DNA from: Microlunatus panaciterrae
GTDB lineage: Bacteria > Actinomycetota > Actinomycetes > Propionibacteriales > Propionibacteriaceae
Direction of reading: 5' to 3'
Length of the DNA stretch: 64,000 bases
NCBI RefSeq assembly: GCF_016907535.1
Contig: NZ_JAFBCF010000001.1
Coordinates: 2,294,001-2,358,000 of the forward strand
The notes under the pieces are model-generated. The model did not search any database. It had not been told where the DNA came from and saw nothing but the letters and a program-made list of their open reading frames with translations. A program made the position numbers and the translations under genes. Below are positions 41,553-50,430 of the stretch, piece after piece; the stretch's first letter is position 1; every line of letters starts with the position of its first letter.

Positions 41553-42488
41553 TCAAGCCGCCGGGCGCGGCACCAGCGTCATCAGGGTCGCCTCCGGCGG
41601 GCAGGCGAACCGGATCGGGGCGTACGGCGAGGTGCCGAGACCGGCCGAGACGTGCAGCAGCGACTCGTGACCGCCGGCACGGTGCGAACTCAGTCCTTTG
41701 ACCCGGGCGGTGTCCAGATCGCAGTTGGTGACCAGGGCGCCGTACAGCGGCACGCAGACCTGACCGCCATGGGTGTGCCCGGCGACGATTAGGTCGTGGC
41801 CGTCGGCCGCCATCGGGTCCAGTACGCGCAGGTAGGGCGCATGCGTGACTCCGATGGTGAGGTCCGCGGCAGGGTCCACCGGACCGGCCACCTGCGGATA
41901 GTCGTCCTGGTTGAGGTGGGCGTCATCGGTGCCGCGGAAGGTGATCCGGACACCGGCGACCTCCAGCCGCACTTCCCGGTGGGTCAGGTCGTGCCAGCCC
42001 CGGTTCACGAACGCGTCCCGCAGGTCCCCCCACGGCAGGACATTGGTCGAAGCGGCACCCTTGCGTTCGGGCTGGGTCAGGTAGCGCAGCGGGTTCTTGA
42101 ACGAGGGGCCGTAGTAGTCATTGGATCCCCAGACGAAGACGCCGGGCCGGTCCAGCAGCCGGCCCAGGCTGCGGGTGACGTAGGGGACCGCGTCGACATG
42201 CGCCAGGTTGTCCCCGGTGTCGATCACCAGGTCGGGTTCCAGCTCGGCCAGCCGGGACAGCCAGCGCTGCTTCGCCCGCTGGTCCGGGGTCAGGTGTAGG
42301 TCCGAGATGTGCAGCACCCGGATCGGGTCCGTGCCGGCGGGCAGCACTGGGACGTCGACTCGGCGCAGCCGGAAGCTCCGTGCCTCCCAGATGGCGTAGC
42401 CCAGGGTGCCCGCACCGACAGCACCGACCCCCAGCACAGCACGACCCAGAAGCCGGGGCAGAGAACGCGGACGGGTGCGGGCAGACAT
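41553..42488 (-). CDS. Metallophosphoesterase, membrane-anchored
   Basis: 311 residues from ATG 42488; a TAATCT box seven bases upstream suggests a leaderless transcript. One N-terminal hydrophobic segment (LLGRAVLGVGAVGAGTLGYA) anchors or exports it. The calcineurin-like metal motifs are complete: LHISDLHL, DTGDN, GSNDYY, THAPY and GHTHGGQ. It belongs to the YkuE/Rv3683-type group. In M. tuberculosis the orthologue sits next to ponA2 and whiB4, as here. Substrate unknown. Confidence 0.92.
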   Translation of the reverse strand: MSARTRPRSLPRLLGRAVLGVGAVGAGTLGYAIWEARSFRLRRVDVPVLPAGTDPIRVLHISDLHLTPDQRAKQRWLSRLAELEPDLVIDTGDNLAHVDAVPYVTRSLGRLLDRPGVFVWGSNDYYGPSFKNPLRYLTQPERKGAASTNVLPWGDLRDAFVNRGWHDLTHREVRLEVAGVRITFRGTDDAHLNQDDYPQVAGPVDPAADLTIGVTHAPYLRVLDPMAADGHDLIVAGHTHGGQVCVPLYGALVTNCDLDTARVKGLSSHRAGGHESLLHVSAGLGTSPYAPIRFACPPEATLMTLVPRPAA

Positions 42489-42495
42489 GATCGGA

Positions 42496-42501
42496 AGATT
42501 A
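42496..42501 (-). promoter_or_regulatory. -10 element for the metallophosphoesterase gene
   Basis: TAATCT on the minus strand, seven bases before ATG 42488. The surrounding CGGAAGATTACCGGT is identical to the sequence before tRNA-Ser (20971-20985). Confidence 0.45.
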
Positions 42502-42530
42502 CCGGTCGACGGCACTGTCACACTTGAGGC

Positions 42531-43013
42531 ATGTCTCAACCCGATTCAGGACTCAAAGAGCAGCTCCGCAACGACCTCACCGCCGCCATCAAGGGCCGGG
42601 ACAAGGTCCGCTCAGGCACCATCCGGATGGTGCTCGCCGCCATCACGGAGGCCGAGGTCGCCGGCAAGCAGGCGGTGGAGCTGTCCGAGCAGCAGGTGAT
42701 TGACGTCGTCGTACGCGAGGCCAAGAAGCGTCGCGAGGCCGAGGAGGCCTACACCGCTGCCGGGCGCCCAGAGCTGGCCGAGAAGGAACGCGCGGAGGCC
42801 GAGGTGCTCGCCGACTACCTGCCTGAGCAGCTGACCCCGGAGGAGATCACCGCGCTGGTCGCCGACGCCATCGAGCAGTCCGGTGCCGCCGAGCAGGGGA
42901 TGCGGGCGATGGGCAAGGTGATGGGTCTGGTCACTCCGGCGACGAAGGGCCGGGCCGACGGCGGCACTGTCGCCGCTGAGGTGAAGCGCCAGCTGGCAGC
43001 CGCCCAGGGCTGA
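42531..43013 (+). CDS. GatB/YqeY domain protein
   Basis: 160 residues: LRNDLTAAIKGRDKVRSGTI at the N-terminus, then VREAKKRREAEEAYTAAGRP, LADYLPEQLTPEEITALV and AMGKVMGLVTPATKGRADGG. This is the stand-alone helical YqeY protein, related to the tail domain of the amidotransferase GatB and thought to bind tRNA. It is divergent from the metallophosphoesterase with 42 bases between starts. A terminator follows. Confidence 0.93.
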   Translation: MSQPDSGLKEQLRNDLTAAIKGRDKVRSGTIRMVLAAITEAEVAGKQAVELSEQQVIDVVVREAKKRREAEEAYTAAGRPELAEKERAEAEVLADYLPEQLTPEEITALVADAIEQSGAAEQGMRAMGKVMGLVTPATKGRADGGTVAAEVKRQLAAAQG

Positions 43014-43032
43014 ACATCAACCCCCAGAACGA

Positions 43033-43069
43033 GACTGGGCGCCCCCGATCCAGTCGAGAGCGCCCAGTC
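43033..43069. terminator. Bidirectional hairpin terminator
   Basis: Perfect 10-base arms GACTGGGCGC (43033-43042) and GCGCCCAGTC (43060-43069) between the convergent yqeY and penicillin-binding protein genes. Confidence 0.8.
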
Positions 43070-43082
43070 GCGGTCGGCGGAC

Positions 43083-45575
43083 CTAGCCGCCCGGCTTCTT
43101 CTTTTTCTTCTTCTGTTCGGCCTTCTTCTTGTCCGCGGCTGCCTTGTCCTTGGCTGCCTTCTCCGCAGCGGCCTTCTCCGCAGCGGCCTTCTGCTTGGCC
43201 GCCTGCTCCTGCGCCTTGCGCTGCCGCTCCGCCGCGATCGTCGGATCCTCACCCGCCGAGTAGATCTGGTAGATCGTGGCGAACTCGCTGATCGATCCGC
43301 TGCACTGGGAGAAGCCCAGGAAGGCACCGGCCGGCCTGCTGCTGTACCGCTGGGTCATCGCGACCGTGAAACCCTCGGCCTCGAGGGCAGCCTTGCCCTC
43401 GGCGGGTCCCATCGAGCAGACGTTGGGCATGTCCACCTTCTTGCCCTCCACGACCTTCTTGGACGGGTTCGCGAAGCTGCTGTGGTCGCGGCCCTGGAGC
43501 GCCGCCTCCATCGCCGGCTTGTAGATCTTCATACCGGCGTCGCCACCGCCGGAGCCCTCGAGGAAGGTGCCGCTGTGCGGCAGGGTGTAGTTCTTGAGTC
43601 CGTTGGTCTTGCGGTTGGCGCTGCCCTTACGGAACGGCTTCTTCGTCTTGTCGATGGCGATCATGGCGGTGCCGGCGACCTCAGGGGTGTAACCGGCGAA
43701 CCAGACCGCCTCGTTGCCGTCGATCGTCCCGGTCTTGCCGGCCTGGTCCTCGACGCCGGGGATCCGGGCCCGGAAGCCGGTGGCTCCCGGCTGCATGACC
43801 CGGCTGAGGAGCTTGTTCATCCCGTCGGCCACATCCTTGGAGATGACCCGCTTGCAGCCGGCGTCGGGGGCGGCGAGCTCCTTGCCGCTCTTCGTCTTGA
43901 TCTTGTCGACGATGATCGGGTTGCAGTGCACACCGCGGGCCGCGAACGTCGCGTACGCCTCGGCCATCGACATCGGGGTCACCTCGGCGGTGCCGAGGGT
44001 GAAGGATGGCACGTTCTGGTAGTAGTCGACCAGGTCCCGGTCACCCTCGGAGAGCTGGACGCCGAGCTTCTTGGCCATCTTGGTGACCTCGCACAGACCT
44101 GTCGTCTGCTCGAGCTGGACGAAGTAGGTGTTCACCGACATCGCCGCGGCCCGGTACATGTCCATCACGCCGCTGGCTGCGGTCGAGTTGCCGACGGTCC
44201 ACTTGCCACCCACCTTGAACGGACCGTCGCAGTTGCGGAAGGTCTTCCCGCTGAAGTTCATGGTCCGCTGGGCGTTGTACCGCTTGGTCAGCGGAATGCC
44301 CTTCTCCAGCGCAGCCGCAGCTGTGAACGCCTTGAACGTCGACCCCGCCTGGTAGCCCTCGGCCCCACCCATGCCCTGGGAGACCGCGTAGTTGTAGTAG
44401 GTCTCGCCCTTCTTCTTGTTGGAGCCCATCACCGGACGGCTCTGAGCCATACCTAGGATGAGTCCGGTGCCAGGCTCGATCATGACCATGGTGGAGATGA
44501 TCGGGTCCCGCGGGTCCACCATCTTGCTGACGGCCTTCTGGGCCGCCTTCTGCGACTGCTTGTCGATCTTGGTGGTGATGGTCAGACCGCCCCGCTTGAT
44601 CCGGTCCTCGCGATCCTGGACGGTCTTGCCGAGGCTCGGCTGCTGCAGCAGGGTGCGGTAGACGTAGTCACACAGGAACGGGTACTTGGTGCCGACGCAG
44701 CCGTTGCGGGTGGTCTTGACCTTCGTGCGGTCGAACTTGACCGACTTGGCCGGGGTCAGCTGCGCCGGGGTGATCAGCTTCAGCTCGGCCATCCGGTTGA
44801 GCACCACGTCGCGGCGGTCGATCGCGGCCGGCTCGTTGCGGACCGGGTTGTTGGCGTCCGGGTTCTGTACCAGTCCGGCCAGCAGGGCGGCCTGCGGCAG
44901 GGAGAGCTTGCTTGCGGGGATCGCGAAGTAGTGCTGCGCCGCCGACTCGATCCCATACGCGCCGTCACCGTAGTAGGCGATGTTGAGGTAGCGCTCGAGG
45001 ATCTGGTCCTTGCTGAGCTCCTTCTCCAGTGCGATCGCGTACCGCAGTTCCTGGATCTTGCGGGCGTAGGTGGTCTCCTGCGCCTTCTTGACCGCGTTGT
45101 CGTCGTCCTTCTTGACGGCCTCCTCGATCTGCACCATCTTCACGTACTGCTGGGTGATCGTCGAGCCACCCTGGGCGACCCCGCTGGCAGCCTGGTTCTT
45201 CACGAACGCACGCAGTGTCGACTTGAGGTCAAGGGCGCCGTGCTCGTAGAAGCGGTGGTCCTCGATGGCCAGCTGGGCCTGCCGCATCACCGGCGCGATC
45301 TTGTCCAGCTTCACGTAGTTGCGGTTCTCGTTGTAGAAGTACGCCAGCACCGACCCGTCGGCGAGCAGCACCTTGGAGCGCTCGGACTGGGGCGGAGTGG
45401 TGAACGCGGTGGGAATGTTCTCCAGCTCGGCCGCCGCCGCCCGGCTACCGACCCCGGCGATCCCGGCGAACGGGACGAACAGCCCGGCGACCAGGAGACC
45501 AGCCAGAACGCTGACGACGACGAACATCGCCATCGAGTACACGACGCTGCCGACACGTTTAGGGCTCAAAGGCAT
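43083..45575 (-). CDS. ponA2: Class A penicillin-binding protein (PonA2-like) with PASTA domain
   Basis: 830 residues. A short cytoplasmic start and one helix (residues ~15-42) precede the GT51 glycosyltransferase (EDHRFYEHGALD, about residue 104; GGSTITQQYVK). The transpeptidase follows with SxxK in AGSTFKAF (about 410), SVN in SVNTYF and KTG in GKTGTIDG. A PASTA-type domain (MPNVCSMGPAEGKAALEAEG) and a Lys/Ala-rich tail end the protein. It polymerises and cross-links peptidoglycan. Placement beside whiB4-like and ArsA-type genes matches M. tuberculosis ponA2. About 180 bases separate it from the divergent whiB gene. Confidence 0.93.
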   Translation of the reverse strand: MPLSPKRVGSVVYSMAMFVVVSVLAGLLVAGLFVPFAGIAGVGSRAAAAELENIPTAFTTPPQSERSKVLLADGSVLAYFYNENRNYVKLDKIAPVMRQAQLAIEDHRFYEHGALDLKSTLRAFVKNQAASGVAQGGSTITQQYVKMVQIEEAVKKDDDNAVKKAQETTYARKIQELRYAIALEKELSKDQILERYLNIAYYGDGAYGIESAAQHYFAIPASKLSLPQAALLAGLVQNPDANNPVRNEPAAIDRRDVVLNRMAELKLITPAQLTPAKSVKFDRTKVKTTRNGCVGTKYPFLCDYVYRTLLQQPSLGKTVQDREDRIKRGGLTITTKIDKQSQKAAQKAVSKMVDPRDPIISTMVMIEPGTGLILGMAQSRPVMGSNKKKGETYYNYAVSQGMGGAEGYQAGSTFKAFTAAAALEKGIPLTKRYNAQRTMNFSGKTFRNCDGPFKVGGKWTVGNSTAASGVMDMYRAAAMSVNTYFVQLEQTTGLCEVTKMAKKLGVQLSEGDRDLVDYYQNVPSFTLGTAEVTPMSMAEAYATFAARGVHCNPIIVDKIKTKSGKELAAPDAGCKRVISKDVADGMNKLLSRVMQPGATGFRARIPGVEDQAGKTGTIDGNEAVWFAGYTPEVAGTAMIAIDKTKKPFRKGSANRKTNGLKNYTLPHSGTFLEGSGGGDAGMKIYKPAMEAALQGRDHSSFANPSKKVVEGKKVDMPNVCSMGPAEGKAALEAEGFTVAMTQRYSSRPAGAFLGFSQCSGSISEFATIYQIYSAGEDPTIAAERQRKAQEQAAKQKAAAEKAAAEKAAKDKAAADKKKAEQKKKKKKPGG

Positions 45576-45680
45576 GCTGACCAGGGTACGTGACGAAAGT
45601 ATGCTTACCGAATTGTTACGGGTTTCAGGCGCTATTCCGCGTTTTTGTGTCTCCTGTGGGCTATGCAGGCCCTCAAAGCA

Positions 45681-45695
45681 TTCGTAGCATACGAA
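45681..45695. promoter_or_regulatory. Inverted repeat between ponA2 and whiB
   Basis: TTCGTA-GCA-TACGAA, a perfect 6-base-arm palindrome in the only AT-rich part of the divergent promoter region; a candidate operator. Confidence 0.35.
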
Positions 45696-45756
45696 GTGCC
45701 ACGCTCAGGGCTCGGTGCAGATGCGCTGAGGTGGTTTGGAGAAAAGGGGAGAGCTC

Positions 45757-46068
45757 GTGACTGCGGTGTATCAAGACGATTGGACCATCAAGGCCAAGTG
45801 TCGTGGCATGGAAGATGCCTTGTTCCCGGAAGCGTCGGACCAGAAGCGGGCACGGTTGCTGTGCGCTGGCTGCCCGGTGCAGTCGGAATGTCTGGCCGAG
45901 GCCTTGGACAACAGGATCGAATGGGGTGTGTGGGGCGGGATGACCGAGCGGGAGCGGCGGCTGCTGCTCCGTCAGCGCTCGGACGTCTCGTCGTGGAGCT
46001 CAGTCCTCTGCGGCAAGAAGAGCCCCCACGCTGCGAAGCGAGGAGAGGTCGGTCACGTCGGTGGGTAA
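45757..46068 (+). CDS. whiB4: WhiB-family iron-sulfur transcriptional regulator (WhiB4-like)
   Basis: 103 residues from GTG 45757, with GGGGAG about six bases upstream. The four cluster ligands are Cys15 (KCRGM), Cys36, Cys39 and Cys45 (CAGCPVQSEC), followed by the family turn GVWGGMTERERR and a basic C-terminal tail for DNA contact. Such proteins sense oxygen or nitric oxide through a [4Fe-4S] cluster. The name rests on position between ponA2-like and ArsA-type genes, as in M. tuberculosis Rv3681c. Its last 69 bases overlap the convergent ATPase gene. Confidence 0.9.
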   Translation: MTAVYQDDWTIKAKCRGMEDALFPEASDQKRARLLCAGCPVQSECLAEALDNRIEWGVWGGMTERERRLLLRQRSDVSSWSSVLCGKKSPHAAKRGEVGHVGG

Positions 46069-47130
46069 CGCCTGAACCAGTGCCCGGGGGACTTCCGGCC
46101 GGGCACTGGCGAAGCGTTCCATCATCAGCTTCTCGCGGGCGATTACGCGCATGAGGTCGGCATGCCGACGCAGCGCGACCTCCTCGATCGGGAGCTGCTG
46201 CTCGCTGTCGAGATCCTCGGCGATCGAGATCGCCCGTTCGGCCGAGACGCGCAGCTCGGTGGCGTGCACCCGGTTGACGACGACGCCGGACAGCGGCATG
46301 TCCTCGTCGCTGAGCCGGTCGACGAAGTACGCCGCCTCACGCAGTGCGTCGCGCTCCGCCGTCGCCACCACCACGAACGTGGTGTGGTCGGACGACAGAA
46401 GTGTGAACGTCTCCTGGGCACGCTGCCGGAAGCCGCCGAACAGCGCCTCGAACGCACTCACGAAGGTCTGCACGTCGGTCAGGATCTGAGCGCCCAGGAC
46501 CTTGTTCATGGCTGACGAGACCAGGTTGAACCCGACGCTCATGATCCTGAACGGACCCTTGGTCGGAGCCAGCAGCATCCGCAGGAAACGTCCGTCAAGC
46601 AGCGAGCTGAGGTGCTCGGGCGCGTCCAGGAAGTCGAGAGCAGACCTGGCCGGTGGGGTGTCGACGACGATCAGGTCCCAGCTGCCGTCCGCCTCGGCCT
46701 GGGTGTGCAGCTGACCCAGCTTCTCCATCGCCATGTACTCCTGTGTTCCGGCGAAGGAGGAGGACAGGGCCTGGTAGAAGGGGTTGGAGAGGATGGCCTC
46801 CGCCTTGGCCGGGCTCGAGTGGGCGAGCACGACGTCGTCGAAGGTGCGCTTCATGTCCAGCATCATCGCGTCCAGGCTGCCGCCGTTCACCGGGTCGAGA
46901 CCTGCCACCGGGCGGGGGGTGTTGTCCAGCTCGCCCAGCCCCAACGACTGGGCCAGCCGGCGGGCCGGGTCGATGGTCAGAACGACCACCTTGCGCCCCG
47001 CCTCAGCGGCCCGGACGGCGATGGCGGCCGCCGTCGTCGTCTTGCCCACGCCACCCGAGCCGCAACAGATGATGATCTTGGTGCCAAGGTCGGCAGTGAT
47101 CGCGTCGATGTCCAGGAAGGCCGGTTTCAT
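46000..47130 (-). CDS. ArsA/GET3-type anion-transporting ATPase, second subunit
   Basis: 376 residues from ATG 47130, overlapping the preceding gene by four bases (ATGA). Seen: deviant Walker A CCGSGGVGKTTTAAAIAVRA, switch I DPARRLAQSLGL, and switch II DLIVVDTPPARSALDFLDAP. With its upstream partner it forms the Rv3679-Rv3680-type pair of mycobacteria, soluble ATPases of the GET3 fold whose mycobacterial counterparts have been linked to redox and glycerol metabolism. No arsenic-binding Cys triad is seen. The 3' end overlaps whiB4. Confidence 0.92.
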   Translation of the reverse strand: MKPAFLDIDAITADLGTKIIICCGSGGVGKTTTAAAIAVRAAEAGRKVVVLTIDPARRLAQSLGLGELDNTPRPVAGLDPVNGGSLDAMMLDMKRTFDDVVLAHSSPAKAEAILSNPFYQALSSSFAGTQEYMAMEKLGQLHTQAEADGSWDLIVVDTPPARSALDFLDAPEHLSSLLDGRFLRMLLAPTKGPFRIMSVGFNLVSSAMNKVLGAQILTDVQTFVSAFEALFGGFRQRAQETFTLLSSDHTTFVVVATAERDALREAAYFVDRLSDEDMPLSGVVVNRVHATELRVSAERAISIAEDLDSEQQLPIEEVALRRHADLMRVIAREKLMMERFASARPEVPRALVQALPTDVTDLSSLRSVGALLAAED

Positions 47131-48092
47131 CGGGCCACCTCGGCCGGCAGCTGTGCTGCCAACTGATCTGCGATGCCGAACAGGGCGCCCTCGTCGATCC
47201 CGGCGGCGTCGTAGGTCACCTCGACGAGCGGCAGGCCGAGACCAGCCAGGCTCTCGTGACATTCACGTTCCAGCTGGATGCGGGACGCTACGGTGCTGAA
47301 CTCGGCCGCCAGCGCGGCGTTCTCCCGGGCACTGAACCCGGGCACCGACAACTCGAGCTGGCCCTTGACGGCCAATGCCAGCTGGTCGCCTGTGAGCGGC
47401 GTGGGGGTGACCATGTTGGCGATCACCGAGCCGACCCTGATCTGGGTCGGCCGCAGGTCCTTGATCGCCTCCTCGGTCTCGGTCACCGGCATGTCCTCCA
47501 GCAGGGTGACCAGATGGACGATGGTCTGGGACGAACGCAGCACCCGCATGATCGAGTCGGCCTGGCTGCGGATCGGGCCCATCCGGGCCAGCCCCGCGAC
47601 AGCCTCGTGCACATTGAGGAACTGGGCGATCCGGCCGGTCGGCGGCGCGTCGAGGACGACGGCGTCGTAGGCGTTGGGAAGCTTCTTGGTCTGGCGGCGG
47701 ACGGCCTCGTACACCTTGCCGGTGAGCAGCACGTCCCGCAGTCCCGGGGCGATCGAGGTGGCGAAGTCGACGGCGCCGACCCTGTCCAGCGCCCGCCCGG
47801 CGAGACCGAGATGGTAGAAGGTGTCGAGGTATTCCATCAGCGCGTCCTCGGCGTCGACCGCCAGCCCGAACACCTGTCCGCCGTCCGGGGTGCGCCGCAG
47901 CCGACGCTCCTCGGTCCCGGCCAGCGGCGTCGACTCGAACAGCTCCGCCAGCCCGTTGCGGCCCTCCACCTCGCACAGCAGCACCCGCCTGCCCCGGGTC
48001 GCCAGCGCGCAGGCCAGCGCTCCGGCCACGGTGGTCTTGCCGGTTCCGCCCTTGCCGCTGACGATGTGCAGGGTGTGGGGTGGGCCGGCCAT
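47127..48092 (-). CDS. ArsA/GET3-type ATPase, first subunit
   Basis: 321 residues. Deviant Walker A VSGKGGTGKTTVAGALACAL at residues ~11-30, EVEGRNGLAELF (switch I region), DAVVLDAPPTGRIAQFLNVH (switch II). It starts MAGPPHTLHIVS at ATG 48092. Paired with the next gene by a four-base overlap, so the two products probably form a heterodimer. No membrane partner is encoded nearby, arguing against a true anion pump. Confidence 0.92.
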   Translation of the reverse strand: MAGPPHTLHIVSGKGGTGKTTVAGALACALATRGRRVLLCEVEGRNGLAELFESTPLAGTEERRLRRTPDGGQVFGLAVDAEDALMEYLDTFYHLGLAGRALDRVGAVDFATSIAPGLRDVLLTGKVYEAVRRQTKKLPNAYDAVVLDAPPTGRIAQFLNVHEAVAGLARMGPIRSQADSIMRVLRSSQTIVHLVTLLEDMPVTETEEAIKDLRPTQIRVGSVIANMVTPTPLTGDQLALAVKGQLELSVPGFSARENAALAAEFSTVASRIQLERECHESLAGLGLPLVEVTYDAAGIDEGALFGIADQLAAQLPAEVAR

Positions 48093-48121
48093 GGCCCCAG
48101 GCTAGTGCAGCCGGCCGAACG

Positions 48122-49312
48122 CTAGCGCGTCGAAGCCAGCCAGCCCTCCAGCCAGTCCAGCGCGCGGGCCACTTCCTCTCGCGGTCCGGCGAACGACATC
48201 CTGATGAAGCGGTGCCCGTCGACGGGGTCGAAGTCGAGGCCCGAAGCGCAGACCACGCCGGTGGCGTCCAGCAGCCGCTCGCACCAGGCGGGGGAGTCCT
48301 CGGTGAGCTCGCTGATGTCGGCGTAGACGTAGAAGGCGCCGTCCGCCGGTGCCAGCCGGGTGAGACCCATCGCTGGCAGCCGGGACTGCAGCAGCTGACG
48401 GTTCTGCCGGTAGCCGTCGAGCGCCGCCTCGCACTCCGCGTACGACTCCTCGGTGAAGGCGGCCAGGGCGGCGTACTGGGAGATCGCCGGTGGGCACAGC
48501 GCCAGGTTGCCGGCCAGCGCCTCGACTGGGCCGACCAGATGGTCCGGCAGCAGCAGCCAACCGAGTCGCCAGCCGGTCATGCCGAAGTACTTGCTGAAGC
48601 TGTTCACCACAATCGAGCTCTCCCGGGCCCGATCGTCGCCCAGGACTGTCGCCACCTCGGGTCCCCAGGTGCTCATCGCGGCCCGCTCGTAGGTGAGCCC
48701 GTGGTAGATCTCGTCGCTGACCAGGGTGGTGCCCTGCTCCGCGCAGTAGCCGACCAGAGCGGCCAGCCGGTCCGCGTCGAGCATGGTGCCGGTCGGGTTC
48801 GCCGGCGAGGCGACCACCAGCCCGCGCGGCGGACGGTCGAGGCCCCGCAGCATCGGCACCGTCGGCTCGAACCGGCTGTCGGAACCGCAGGGAAGCTCGA
48901 CCACCCGGTTGCCGAGGGCGCTGAGGATGTTGCGGTACGCCGGGTAACCGGGCCGGCCCATCGCGACCGGGTCCCCCGCCTCGAACGCCGCCAGGAAAGC
49001 GAGCAGGAACCCGCCCGAGGAGCCGGTCGTGACGGCGACGTTGGCCGGGTCGACGCGCACGCCGGACCGGGCGTAGTGACCGGCGATCGCCTCCCGCAGC
49101 TGCGGAAGGCCGAGGACGGGCGTGTAGCCGAGCGGCAGCGACAGCGCCTGCCGGGCCGCCTCGCGGACCGGGCCTGGCGCACCCGTACCGGGCTGGCCTG
49201 CGGTGAGGTTGGCCACCGGCCGACCGGCCGCGGCCCGGGCCTGGGCGTGGGCCAGCAGCGTCATCACCTGGAACGGCGCCACCTGGCTGCGCACCGAGGA
49301 GCGGTACTGCAT
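48122..49312 (-). CDS. Pyridoxal-phosphate aminotransferase, class I/II
   Basis: 396 residues. The PLP-binding Lys is in VVNSFSKYFGMTGWRLGWLL; other family blocks are ASPANPTGTMLDADRLAALV, SDEIYHGLTYE and the C-terminal Arg region GHRFIRMSFAGPREEV. The fold-type I aspartate-aminotransferase-like enzyme's amino donor is not evident. ATG 49312 is 27 bases from the divergent F420-type oxidoreductase start, so their promoters overlap. Confidence 0.9.
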   Translation of the reverse strand: MQYRSSVRSQVAPFQVMTLLAHAQARAAAGRPVANLTAGQPGTGAPGPVREAARQALSLPLGYTPVLGLPQLREAIAGHYARSGVRVDPANVAVTTGSSGGFLLAFLAAFEAGDPVAMGRPGYPAYRNILSALGNRVVELPCGSDSRFEPTVPMLRGLDRPPRGLVVASPANPTGTMLDADRLAALVGYCAEQGTTLVSDEIYHGLTYERAAMSTWGPEVATVLGDDRARESSIVVNSFSKYFGMTGWRLGWLLLPDHLVGPVEALAGNLALCPPAISQYAALAAFTEESYAECEAALDGYRQNRQLLQSRLPAMGLTRLAPADGAFYVYADISELTEDSPAWCERLLDATGVVCASGLDFDPVDGHRFIRMSFAGPREEVARALDWLEGWLASTR

Positions 49313-49339
49313 GCCTCAGTCTCGCATCCGGGTGCCATC

Positions 49340-50335
49340 ATGAAGGTCATGAGCCTGACGATTGGCTATGCAGCCATGCTGGAGCAGTTCCATCCGACCG
49401 AGGTCGTCGACCTGAGCGCCTATGCGGAGCAGAAAGGGTTCTCCGGCGTGATGGCCGCGGACCATTTCCAGCCGTGGGTGCCCCAGCAGGGGCAGTCTGC
49501 GTTCGTCTGGAACGTGCTGACCGCCCTCGGGGAGCGCACGGTGGGCGACATCGGCCCCGGCGTGATCGCGCCACACTTCCGCTACCACCCGGCGATCACC
49601 GCCCAGGCGTCGGCGACGCTCGCAGCGATGTATCCGGGTCGGCACTGGCTCGGCATCGGTGCCGGCGAGGCCCTCAACGAGCACCTCATCGCCGGCTACT
49701 GGCCGGAGGCGGCGGAGCGTTCGCACCGGATGTTCGAGGCGGTGGAGATCATCAAGAAGCTCTTCACCGGCAAGGACGTCAAGCACTCCGGCGAGTACTA
49801 CAAGATGGAGACCGTCCGGCTGTGGACCATGCCGGAGACGCCGCCGGAGATCCTGATCGCCACGGCCGGCCCGTTCAACGCCAAGCGGACCGGCAGGTTC
49901 GCCGACGGCATCATCACCGTCGGCGCACCGCTGGGGAAGATCCAGGGCCTGTTCGACAAGTTCGCCGAGGGGGCGCGCGAGGCCGGCAAGGACCCGGACA
50001 CGATGCCGAAGGTGCTGCAGTTGCACCTGTCGTGGGCGACGACCGACGAGGAGGCCCAGCGCAACGCACTGGTCGAGTGGCCCAACGGCGGGATGAAGTT
50101 TCCCAAGGCGGACATCCGCTCCCCGCACGATTTCGCCGAGATGGCCAAGCTGGTCCGACTGGAGGACTTCGAGGGCCGGATGGTGATCTCCTCCGACCCC
50201 GACGAGCACCGCGCCTACATCCAGAAGTTCGTCGACCTCGGCTTCGACCGCATCTACCTGCACAACGTCGGCCGCAACCAGCGCGAGTGGATCGACACCT
50301 TCGCCGCCGACGTGCTGCCCAAGCTGGCCCGCTAG
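49340..50335 (+). CDS. LLM-class F420-dependent oxidoreductase (FGD-like)
   Basis: 331 residues from ATG 49340 (ATG 49349 is also possible). Luciferase-like TIM barrel: IGYAAMLEQFHPTEVVDLSA, GVMAADHFQPWVPQQGQSAF, RYHPAITAQASATLAAMYPG, GIGAGEALNEHLIAGYWPEA and ILIATAGPFNAKRTGRFADG. These blocks resemble the F420-dependent glucose-6-phosphate dehydrogenase-related family, which uses cofactor F420. The substrate is not evident. It is followed by a striking repeat/palindrome region and no clear terminator of the usual kind. Confidence 0.9.
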   Translation: MKVMSLTIGYAAMLEQFHPTEVVDLSAYAEQKGFSGVMAADHFQPWVPQQGQSAFVWNVLTALGERTVGDIGPGVIAPHFRYHPAITAQASATLAAMYPGRHWLGIGAGEALNEHLIAGYWPEAAERSHRMFEAVEIIKKLFTGKDVKHSGEYYKMETVRLWTMPETPPEILIATAGPFNAKRTGRFADGIITVGAPLGKIQGLFDKFAEGAREAGKDPDTMPKVLQLHLSWATTDEEAQRNALVEWPNGGMKFPKADIRSPHDFAEMAKLVRLEDFEGRMVISSDPDEHRAYIQKFVDLGFDRIYLHNVGRNQREWIDTFAADVLPKLAR

Positions 50336-50353
50336 CTGCCGTGTGCCTGGCGC

Positions 50354-50430
50354 GTCGGGCGTGTCGGGCAGGTCGGGCAGGTCGGGCAGGTCGGGCAGGT
50401 CGGGCAGGTCGGGCAGGTCGGGCAGGTCGG
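50354..50430. repeat. Tandem 9-bp repeat GTCGGGCAG
   Basis: One variant copy (GTCGGGCGT, 50354-50362), seven perfect copies (50363-50425) and a partial one run directly into a palindrome. It lies 19 bases after the stop of the F420 oxidoreductase gene. The copy number is likely variable between strains. Confidence 0.95.

Noticed and set aside
47127-48092. Arsenite efflux ATPase
   Set aside because: No arsenic-binding Cys triad, no arsB or arsR nearby, and the paired architecture fits the Rv3679-Rv3680 type.
50354-50430. CRISPR-like array
   Set aside because: The 9-base units are head to tail with no spacers.
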